From Asticcacaulis sp. YBE204 (GTDB taxonomy: Bacteria > Pseudomonadota > Alphaproteobacteria > Caulobacterales > Caulobacteraceae), in NCBI RefSeq assembly GCF_000495855.1, contig NZ_AWGF01000013.1, forward strand, positions 109,314 to 173,313: DNA of 64,000 nt. The letters run 5' to 3'. The notes below the pieces were generated by a model. That model searched no databases. It worked only from the letters and a program-made list of their open reading frames with translations, and was not told the origin of the DNA. The translations under genes were made by a program, and so were the position numbers. Shown piece after piece: positions 57,705-64,000 of the stretch; within the stretch, counting starts at the first letter, position 1, and every line of letters begins with the position of its first letter.

Positions 57705-58388
57705 TTAACGGGAAGTGTGTCGCGAACTTGCCTTCAGAATAGCACGGGCATGATCGATATCGACGCCAAGCAGTGACGCCAATTCTGCATCCGGCATGTC
57801 CGATCTGTCCCTTTTAAGAATACGCGCGGTATCCGTAAGTGAGTGTGCCAGCGGGTCAATGAACCGACACGATCTGCTGAGTTGGCGTCCCGCGATCAAC
57901 ACGCTTTCGTAAGTCCTGAATTCCTCGGGCCAATTGCCGCCCACAACGTTCTCTATTTCTTCGACAGTTAGCCGTTTCAGAAAGAGGTCGTCATATATTC
58001 TCTCTTCTTGGGCGACCAACCACCCCTGTCCGCAGGCCCGGCATCTTGATGCATAGAGCCACCATACCTCCGGACCATATTCGGCGACCGTATCGACGGT
58101 TGCGAAGAAGCGCCCGTCAAGACCTTGCATTCCCATAGGCACAACAGCACTATTCGGCAAAGCGGCACATTCACACGTCATCAAAGGCCGAAGCAGAGCT
58201 TCCAACGTCTTTTTGACGGAGTATATTTCTTCAATGCTCCGATAGTTTGTGGAGATAAGCGTAAAATACAGAGCCTCACCGACAGCGGCTTCCAAATCTG
58301 TCTGAGAGTAGAGCCACGCCTCGAAACCATCCGTCGACAGATCGCCGCGCACAAACTTCCAAAACTGATCCGCCTGTTGGTCATTCAT
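57705..58388 (-). CDS. Hypothetical protein with CxC/CxxC zinc-binding pattern, 227 aa
   Basis: From ATG 58388. CECAALP (about residue 70) and RCRACGQGW (about 115) supply four cysteines (CxC...CxxC) that could bind zinc. The C-terminal half is helical with a possible HTH-like end (DMPDAELASLLGVDIDHARAILKASS). No signal or membrane segment. No family recognised. It lies after the S9 peptidase gene on the same strand, 20 bp away, and may be co-transcribed. Confidence 0.72.
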   Translation of the reverse strand: MNDQQADQFWKFVRGDLSTDGFEAWLYSQTDLEAAVGEALYFTLISTNYRSIEEIYSVKKTLEALLRPLMTCECAALPNSAVVPMGMQGLDGRFFATVDTVAEYGPEVWWLYASRCRACGQGWLVAQEERIYDDLFLKRLTVEEIENVVGGNWPEEFRTYESVLIAGRQLSRSCRFIDPLAHSLTDTARILKRDRSDMPDAELASLLGVDIDHARAILKASSRHTSR

Positions 58389-58408
58389 GCACGGCACTTT
58401 CTCTGTAT

Positions 58409-60640
58409 CTATTCCCCGTCCTTCAGCTTGCGGGCGAAGAAGTCGAGATAGAGCCGGTAGCGGAACAGGTTCTTGGCATTGCCGCGCACGCCGTGACGCT
58501 CACCGGGGAACAGCATCAGTTCGAACGGGATCGACTTCTTTTGCAGCCCGTCGATAACCCGCGTCGTGTTTTGCAGGATGACGTTGTCGTCGGCCATACC
58601 GTGCATCAGCAGCAGGCTGTTCGGCTTGAGGTTATCGAGGCGATTGACCACGTCGTACTTGGCGTAGTTCTCGGCATTGGCCTGGGGCGTCGACATATAG
58701 CGCTCGGTATAGGCCGTGTCGTAGAGGCCCCACTCAGTCGGCGGCGCGCCTGCGGCACCGGCGACAAACGGTGTATCCTTGGCGGTCAAAGCCATCAGGG
58801 TCACGAAACCGCCCTGCGACCAGCCCATGATGCCGATCTTGTCGGCCTTTACATAAGGCAGGGTTTGCAGCCATTTGCCGCCCGCGATCTGATCGTCGAT
58901 ATCGGCCCCGCCGAAGGACTTATAGATGGCGCGCTGGAACTTGACCGAGCGGTTGGGCGTACCACGGTTGTCGAGGACGAAGACGATATAACCCGCTTCC
59001 TGAAACAGGCGATTGGCCGGCGACACCCAGGCGCGCTTGACGTCCTGACGCGCCGGGCCGCCGTAGATCGAGACGATGACGGGGTACTTTTTCGCCGGAT
59101 CGAAGCCCTTGGGCTTGAGCATCAGCCAGTGCAGGGTTTCCCCGTCGGCGGCTTTCATCGTGCCGAATTCCGGCGCGCTGTAGCTGTCCTTATAGGCAAA
59201 ATACGGATGCTTGTCGGTATAGGCGTTTTCCTCAATCCAGCGCACGCGCTTGCCGGTCGAATCGTAGAGCGCGGTCTGCGACGGCGTCGCCGGGTCGGAA
59301 TAGGTACCGATAAAGGCCTTGCCATTGCCCGCCACCTCGGTCGCCCACCAGCCACCGTCCTTGGTCAGGGCCACCGGTTCGGCCGCCTTGGTATAGGCGA
59401 CCTTGTACAGTCCCATTTCGATCGGCGTTTTATACGACGCCTCGAACCAAACCTCGCCTTTCGTCTCATCCAGCGCGGCGACCTTGGCCACGGGGAAATC
59501 GCCGTGGGTGACCTGACGGACCAGCTTACCCGCCTTGTCGTAGAGATAGAGGTGGTTATTGCCGTCGCGCTCGGACGACCAGATGAACCCGCCGCCTTTC
59601 AGCAGACGCAGGTCGTTGTGCAGTTCGACCCAGGTGTCCGAGGTCTCGGAAAGCACGGTTTGCGCCGCGCCGCCGGTCGCCGAATATTTCAGCAGATCAA
59701 GGGTTTGCTGGTTTCGGCTCAGGCGCTGGACGTAGACCGACTGACCGTCCGCCGCCCAGTTGACGCGCGCCAGATAGATGTCGCTATTGGCTCCCAGATC
59801 GAGCGGCGTATCGGTGCCGGTCTTCATATCGTGGACGAACAGGGTAACGATGGCGTTGGGACGCCCCGCCTTCGGATAGCGCTGATCGATGGTCTTGGCA
59901 CCCGTACCGCTGATCTCGAAGCGCTCGACGACATCGACGGGGGTTTCATCGACCTTGGCATAGACGATCTTCGTGCCGTCCGGCGACCACCAGTAACCGG
60001 TATAGCGCCCCAACTCTTCCTGCGAAATGAACTCGGCCACGCCGTAGGAGATCACCCCCTCGCCTTTCGGCGAGACAGCGGTTTCCTTTCCGGTGCTAAG
60101 CTCCTGCACATAGAGGGTTTGATCGCGGACATAGGCGACTTGCCCCCCTTTGGGGTTCAGCTTGGCGTCGACCTCGTCGCCTTCGGTTTGCGTGGCGCGG
60201 GTGATTTTCTTCGTGGTGCGATCGACGATGTAGATATCACCATCCAGCGGCACCAGAATCGACTTCGACGACGCGTCCCAGTCATAGGCGACCACGCCGC
60301 GCGCCGAGACGCGCATCCGCTCGCGCCGCGCCTTTTCGGCTTCGGACAGTTCCTTGCCGGCCGAGGACAGGCTGTCGGCATCGACCAGCACATAGGGCTC
60401 GCCGCCCTTGACATCGACGGCCCACAGGTCCTGCACCGTGGCATTGCTCAGTTTCGGCTTGAGGAAGGTCAAAAGCGTACCGTCCGGCGACAGCTTGGCG
60501 CCGACCGCCTTAGGCCCGGACAGGTCCGGATCGGCGAATACACGCTCCGGCGTCAGGGTGGCCTGCGCCAAGGCGCTCATCGGCGAAAACATCAGCGTGA
60601 CTCCGAGCAGCGCGGCGGCAGCGGTGGCGGTTTTGAACAT
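58409..60640 (-). CDS. S9 family peptidase (dipeptidyl peptidase IV-like)
   Basis: Exported serine peptidase, 743 residues. Signal peptide over about 1-25 (SALAQATL). A beta-propeller domain (about 40-480) is followed by the alpha/beta-hydrolase domain with catalytic Ser608 in GWSQGGF, Asp684/685 in GMADDN and His716 in GERHGVR. The DPP-IV type removes N-terminal Xaa-Pro dipeptides. Active-site residues are intact. Confidence 0.93.
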   Translation of the reverse strand: MFKTATAAAALLGVTLMFSPMSALAQATLTPERVFADPDLSGPKAVGAKLSPDGTLLTFLKPKLSNATVQDLWAVDVKGGEPYVLVDADSLSSAGKELSEAEKARRERMRVSARGVVAYDWDASSKSILVPLDGDIYIVDRTTKKITRATQTEGDEVDAKLNPKGGQVAYVRDQTLYVQELSTGKETAVSPKGEGVISYGVAEFISQEELGRYTGYWWSPDGTKIVYAKVDETPVDVVERFEISGTGAKTIDQRYPKAGRPNAIVTLFVHDMKTGTDTPLDLGANSDIYLARVNWAADGQSVYVQRLSRNQQTLDLLKYSATGGAAQTVLSETSDTWVELHNDLRLLKGGGFIWSSERDGNNHLYLYDKAGKLVRQVTHGDFPVAKVAALDETKGEVWFEASYKTPIEMGLYKVAYTKAAEPVALTKDGGWWATEVAGNGKAFIGTYSDPATPSQTALYDSTGKRVRWIEENAYTDKHPYFAYKDSYSAPEFGTMKAADGETLHWLMLKPKGFDPAKKYPVIVSIYGGPARQDVKRAWVSPANRLFQEAGYIVFVLDNRGTPNRSVKFQRAIYKSFGGADIDDQIAGGKWLQTLPYVKADKIGIMGWSQGGFVTLMALTAKDTPFVAGAAGAPPTEWGLYDTAYTERYMSTPQANAENYAKYDVVNRLDNLKPNSLLLMHGMADDNVILQNTTRVIDGLQKKSIPFELMLFPGERHGVRGNAKNLFRYRLYLDFFARKLKDGE

Positions 60641-60728
60641 GGATGACCTCGGAACTATGGTGGCAGGACGCTACCTGCTTCCTCCCTCAGCGGTCAAGCG
60701 GTTACCGGCGTGACTATTCCGCCAAAGC

Positions 60729-61079
60729 CTACTCTGAAGGCCGTGACAGCACATAGAGCGCGCACAGGGCGCAGACCCCTGCGGGTACCCACATCCATAC
60801 CCCGCGCAGCGTGAAAAACCCGATCAGAGACGACACCGCCATACCGCCGACCGCCGCGATCTTGGCGGTACGACCGATGACCCCGCGCTCGCGAAACGCC
60901 TTGATCGGCGGCCCGAATTTCGGATGCGCCATGATCTTCCGCTCCCATTCGGGATTGGAGCGCGCGAAAATTACCGCCGCGATGATCCAGAACACCGTCG
61001 TCGGCATGACCGGCAGGAACATGCCGATAACGCCAAGTGCCACGAACAACAGGCCGAGGATATTCAGAACTATTCGCAT
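60729..61079 (-). CDS. YbaN/DUF454 family membrane protein
   Basis: 116 residues with about three helices: residues 4-24, 30-40 and a C-terminal pair (78-113). Signature LPVMPTTVFWIIAAVIFARSNPEWERKIMAHPKFGPPIKAFRERGVI is the DUF454 core. Function unknown. It is 88 bp upstream of the S9 peptidase gene on the same strand. Confidence 0.88.
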   Translation of the reverse strand: MRIVLNILGLLFVALGVIGMFLPVMPTTVFWIIAAVIFARSNPEWERKIMAHPKFGPPIKAFRERGVIGRTAKIAAVGGMAVSSLIGFFTLRGVWMWVPAGVCALCALYVLSRPSE

Positions 61080-61230
61080 TTGCAGACCATAACGGTATTT
61101 GCTCGCTCTTGCATCTGCAATCTTGTCGCAGCCCTCCCGACAAGTTTACCGACACGGCCCTTTTGAATGAACGCCGTTATGGTAATTTCACCAAATACAA
61201 GAACCGATTCAAAAATCGGACGGAGGAAAC

Positions 61231-61659
61231 ATGACCATCATCGACACCTTGCTGAATCCCAACGGGCGCATTTCGCGGCTCGGCTTCTGGGCTTGGGCCA
61301 TCACGCTGTTCCTGCTGATCAGCGTGATCGCGTTTCTCAATAACGCCTTATGGGCCAATAGCTTACCTACATCTTTTGAAAGTCTGCGAGCGCAGCCTGT
61401 TGGACCGTGGCTGGTCCTGGCCTTGCCGCTTTTGTGGATCGGCTTCTGCCTGCTGGCCAAACGCTGGCACGACCGCGGCAAGTCCGGCTGGTGGAGCCTT
61501 GTCGCGCTGATCCCGGTAGTGGGCCAACTCTGGGCGCTGGTCGAATGCGGCTTCATGGCCGGTCAGCGCGGCACCAATCGGTTCGGCCCCTCACCCGACG
61601 GTTACCGCGCCCGCCTGTCGTCCTATCGGCTTGAGGATATGCCGGAAGACATGCCCTGA
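61231..61659 (+). CDS. DUF805 membrane protein
   Basis: 142 residues. RISRLGFWAWAITLFLL at the start and the RWHDRGKSGWWSLVALIPVVGQLWALVECGFMAGQRGTNRFGP block are the DUF805 hallmarks. About three to four helices. Function unknown. CGGAGGAAAC before ATG 61231 is a strong ribosome-binding site. Confidence 0.9.
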   Translation: MTIIDTLLNPNGRISRLGFWAWAITLFLLISVIAFLNNALWANSLPTSFESLRAQPVGPWLVLALPLLWIGFCLLAKRWHDRGKSGWWSLVALIPVVGQLWALVECGFMAGQRGTNRFGPSPDGYRARLSSYRLEDMPEDMP

Positions 61660-61664
61660 AAACA

Positions 61665-61695
61665 AAACGGCCCCCGAACCGGAGGCCGTTTTTTA
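61665..61695. terminator. Bidirectional terminator between DUF805 and TerC genes
   Basis: AACGGCC pairs with GGCCGTT through inner CCGAACCGG, with TTTTTT on the plus side and TTTTGTTTT on the minus side. Serves both convergent genes. Confidence 0.85.
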
Positions 61696-62460
61696 ATGCG
61701 CCGCTTTGCCGCCGTGCGTGAAGTGGTCGATATCCTTTTGCGTGATGTCCATGAAGTCCGGCACCACCTGATTATATTCATCGACTTTCTTGAGATCGAC
61801 GACCACGTCGCGGTGGCCTTCCCAGATCATATTACACGCCACATAGAGGATGACGGCCAGACCGACAAAGCCGATCCAGCGGAACTTATGCAGGACCTTG
61901 GCGATGAAGTGCGAGGCGACGCCCATCAGGGCGATGGCAAGGATAAGGCCGAAGACCATGATTTCCGGGTGCTGACGCGACGCCCCGGCGACCGCCAGCA
62001 CGTTGTCGAGCGACATGGAGAGGTCGGCGATCAGGATCTGAATGACAGCGGTCTTGAAGCTCTTGGTCTTGGCAGGCTTTGCCGCCGCCCCGCCCATGCT
62101 CTCGCCATTGATATCGGCACCGGTCGCGTCTTCGAGATTGGCCTTGGCGCGCGCCTCGGCCTCCTGCTCGTGCAGTTCGCGCCACATCTTCCACGCTACC
62201 CACAACAGCAACAGACCGCCTGCGAACAGAAGCCCGACGACACTGAGCAGCTGCGCCGTGATCAGCACGAAGCCGATGCGCATGATGACGGCAGCGATGA
62301 GGCCGTAGAGAATAGCCTTCTTGCGGTCGTTTGCGGCCAGACCCGCCGCCGCCAGACCGACGGCCACGGCATTGTCACCCGCCATGACCAGATCGATAAA
62401 CACGACCGAAAAGAAGGCCGAGACCTGCGACAGAAAATCGGGATTGCTGAGGAAGTCCAT
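61693..62460 (-). CDS. TerC-family integral membrane protein
   Basis: 255 residues with about seven helices. Signature VFIDLVMAGDNAVAVGLAAAGLA with the conserved acidic residue in the first helix, and ADLSMSLDNVLAVAGASRQHPEIMVFGLILAIALMG, both TerC core segments. A cytoplasmic hydrophilic loop (about residues 95-130) lies between. TerC members transport or handle Mn2+ or are tellurite-linked; role here undefined. Confidence 0.9.
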   Translation of the reverse strand: MDFLSNPDFLSQVSAFFSVVFIDLVMAGDNAVAVGLAAAGLAANDRKKAILYGLIAAVIMRIGFVLITAQLLSVVGLLFAGGLLLLWVAWKMWRELHEQEAEARAKANLEDATGADINGESMGGAAAKPAKTKSFKTAVIQILIADLSMSLDNVLAVAGASRQHPEIMVFGLILAIALMGVASHFIAKVLHKFRWIGFVGLAVILYVACNMIWEGHRDVVVDLKKVDEYNQVVPDFMDITQKDIDHFTHGGKAAH

Positions 62461-62537
62461 ACGGCGGGTCTCGTTGCGAATGAAAGGCGGATCGTTCCTG
62501 TCCTAGATTTGCGCCGCGCCCTTGTCCAGAGGGTTAA

Positions 62538-62605
62538 GAGCGCATTCCGAAAAGTGTGCAGCGGTTTTGGCTTCGCCGAACTGCGTTTCGGAATCAAATG
62601 CGCGA
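62538..62605. repeat. Palindromic element, copy E (longer form)
   Basis: Same element, in reverse relative to copy B and about 20 bp longer. The outer GCGCATT pairs with AAATGCGC and the inner CCGAAA pairs with TTTCGG (62586-62591), while the loop carries an extra small hairpin with GGCTTCGCC. It ends 6 bp before the rlmB stop. Confidence 0.85.
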
Positions 62606-62611
62606 AAAAAA

Positions 62612-63547
62612 CTAATCCACAGGCTTAATCTCGCGACCGAGGCTTTCATACAGCGCAATCGATGTCGCGTGGCTGACATTTAGGCTCTCGAAACCGCCCG
62701 GCATGGGGATCTTGACCAGAAAATCGCAGTGTTCGGCTACAAGGCGGCGGATTCCCTCGCCTTCCGAACCCATGACGATGACCAGACCGCGCGGGCTGCC
62801 TGCGCCGCGCCAGACTTGTTGGTCAAGGACGGCTTGCAGGCTGTGTTCGGCCTCGCCCGCCATACCCAGCGTGACGAAGCCGTTTTCCGACAGCGCTTCC
62901 AAAGCCCGCGACAGATTGGTCACCCGCGCAAACGGTACCATGTCCATCGCGCCCGCTGCCGTCTTGGCCAGTACGCCCTGCATGACCGGCGAATGGCGGT
63001 CCTGCATGATCAGGCCCGCCGCCCCGAACGCCGCACAGGTGCGGAAAATCGCGCCGATATTCTGCGGATCGGTGACCTGATCGAGCATGATGATGACCGG
63101 CGTCGAACGACTCAGCGCGATTTCCATCAGCGAATCGATATCTTCGCCGTCGAGCGGCGGGGCATTGAGCGCGATGCCCTGATGGACCGCGCCCTGCGGC
63201 AGGAAGCTGGAGAATTCCGCCATTTCGGTCAGGCGCTGATGGACGTCACCGCGTTTCAGCGCCCCCGCAAACAGGGTTTTCTGGCGCTCCGCCGTTAGAT
63301 AAAGCCTGATCGGCCCCTTGCGCGACAAATTTTTAAGCGCCGCCTCGACCGCGTGCAGCCCCCACACCCAGCCGTCTTCGCTGACCTTAGGTTTCTGAAA
63401 AGACTGAGCTTTCGCCGGTCGCCCGCCGTCCTGCACCACGGGGCGCTGAGGCCCCTTATCGCGACTTTTCCCCTGAAAACCCGATTTTTTGTCGAAGTTT
63501 TGCCCCTTGCGCGCCTTAGGGTCGTTGCGTTCGCGATTTGATGACAC
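62612..63547 (-). CDS. rlmB: 23S rRNA (guanosine-2'-O-)-methyltransferase RlmB
   Basis: SpoU/TrmH enzyme that methylates G2251 of 23S rRNA. A basic disordered N-terminus (SSNRERNDPKARKGQ... about residues 1-65) precedes VWGLHAVEAALKN (substrate domain, about 71). Then come ITPVIIMLDQVTDPQNIGAIFRT (motif 1), VIVMGSEGEGIRRL (motif 2) and IPMPGGFESLNVSHATSIALYE (motif 3). I chose the GTG at 63547, with GGAG upstream; an in-frame TTG at 63631 would give a longer tail. It is the same enzyme class as the gene at 20254, but a different subfamily. Confidence 0.88.
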   Translation of the reverse strand: MSSNRERNDPKARKGQNFDKKSGFQGKSRDKGPQRPVVQDGGRPAKAQSFQKPKVSEDGWVWGLHAVEAALKNLSRKGPIRLYLTAERQKTLFAGALKRGDVHQRLTEMAEFSSFLPQGAVHQGIALNAPPLDGEDIDSLMEIALSRSTPVIIMLDQVTDPQNIGAIFRTCAAFGAAGLIMQDRHSPVMQGVLAKTAAGAMDMVPFARVTNLSRALEALSENGFVTLGMAGEAEHSLQAVLDQQVWRGAGSPRGLVIVMGSEGEGIRRLVAEHCDFLVKIPMPGGFESLNVSHATSIALYESLGREIKPVD

Positions 63548-63710
63548 TATAAGACGCGCTCCGATTTGAGGCCGGGAAGGCTTTTGGGTCGATTGGGCGC
63601 CCTCTTTACTGCGGGCATCCACAGAAACCAAAAAGTTTTTTCGTTTTTGGGCTTGTTCTTTTGCGAAAGATTGAGTTTAAGGGCGACCGGTTTTGAGACA
63701 CCGTGCGTTT

Positions 63711-63794
63711 GGGGGAATGTCCCGAGCGGCAAAGGGGGGGGACTGTAAATCCCCTGCGTAAGCTTCGCAGGTTCGAGTCCTGCTTCCCCCACCA
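63711..63794 (+). tRNA. trnY: tRNA-Tyr (GTA)
   Basis: 84 nt class II tRNA. Acceptor GGGGGAA pairs with TTCCCCC, anticodon loop CTGTAAA with anticodon GTA, a long variable arm (GCGTAAGCTTCGC) and GGTTCGAGTCC T-arm, with genomic CCA. It is 163 bp from the rlmB start. The interval 63548-63710 has AT-rich promoter-like sequence and a hairpin CCAAAAA facing TTTTTGG but no gene. Confidence 0.96.
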
Positions 63795-63874
63795 TCGCAC
63801 GGTCTCAAAACCATTTCCCCTCATACCTCGGATCATCCCTGTACGGACCGCATGGCACCATGTGGTTCACACGG

Positions 63875-63948
63875 GCGGGTATAGCACAATGGTAGTGCAG
63901 CAGCCTTCCAAGCTGAGGATGTCGGTTCGATCCCGTCTACCCGCTCCA
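63875..63948 (+). tRNA. trnG: tRNA-Gly (TCC)
   Basis: 74 nt. Acceptor GCGGGTA pairs with TACCCGC, D-arm GCACAATGGTAGTGC, anticodon loop CTTCCAA with anticodon TCC, T-arm GGTTCGATCCC and genomic CCA. It follows tRNA-Tyr by 80 bp. Only 52 bp remain before the window ends; nothing is recognised there, although tuf often follows this pair. Confidence 0.95.
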
Positions 63949-64000
63949 TCACATTTTTTTAGACCTTAGCCCGCTTTGGGCAAATTGGAGCCTGGACCTA

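Noticed and set aside
58493..60646. 717-codon frame antisense to the S9 peptidase gene
   Set aside because: Antisense shadow of a gene with a complete catalytic triad; no domains and no start signals.

Overview
The window reads as a GC-rich alphaproteobacterial chromosome segment, most likely from Caulobacterales near Caulobacter or Asticcacaulis. This is inferred from protein sequences, from the conserved run rsh-pyrE-pdxJ-acpS-lepB, and from palindromic repeats of a type common in alphaproteobacteria. No taxonomic search was possible. Nearly all of it is ordinary chromosomal coding sequence. There is no prophage, CRISPR array, rRNA operon or intact insertion sequence.

Layout. 1-5.7 kb (minus strand): rpoZ, a long RelA/SpoT-type enzyme, pyrE, pdxJ, acpS and the start of lepB. 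5.8-15.2 kb: an exported unknown, a DMT exporter, folK, a NYN-domain protein, smpB-dapA, a soluble lytic transglycosylase and a nitronate monooxygenase, with two intergenic islands (8.65-9.0 and 13.7-14.1 kb) built from paired inverted CACAGAT repeats. 15.2-32.3 kb: a FecBCD-like ABC importer, a glycosyltransferase, two RNA methyltransferases, three tiny lipoproteins, a glutathione S-transferase, hrpB, an amino-acid permease, an MBL hydrolase, an SCP2-like protein, a flavoprotein, a UbiE-like methyltransferase, LtrA and a GH105 hydrolase.

32.5-56.5 kb holds the transcription and translation cluster, read right to left: tRNA-Trp, secE, nusG, rplK, rplA, rplJ, rplL, rpoB, rpoC. The order is the usual bacterial one, but the cluster is opened at three places by unrelated genes: an epimerase and a small protein after nusG; nine genes including parDE after rplA; four genes after rplL. 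Each ribosomal fragment keeps its own terminator or leader. 56.7-64 kb holds a head-GIN adhesin-like protein, an S9 peptidase, small membrane proteins, a TerC-family protein, rlmB, tRNA-Tyr and tRNA-Gly. In many bacteria Tyr and Gly tRNAs precede tuf, so tuf may lie just past the right edge.

The most notable signals are non-coding. (i) A roughly 45-70 bp palindromic element occurs five times, always within about 10 bp of a stop codon. Its stem positions covary between copies, and one copy supplies the last 18 residues of an Lrp-type regulator. (ii) Two 9-10 bp periodic CACAGAT repeat families occur as long, nearly perfect inverted pairs. (iii) A 173 bp MITE-like element with perfect 11 bp terminal inverted repeats sits just upstream of the rplK promoter. 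No convincing new multi-gene defence or metabolic system was found.
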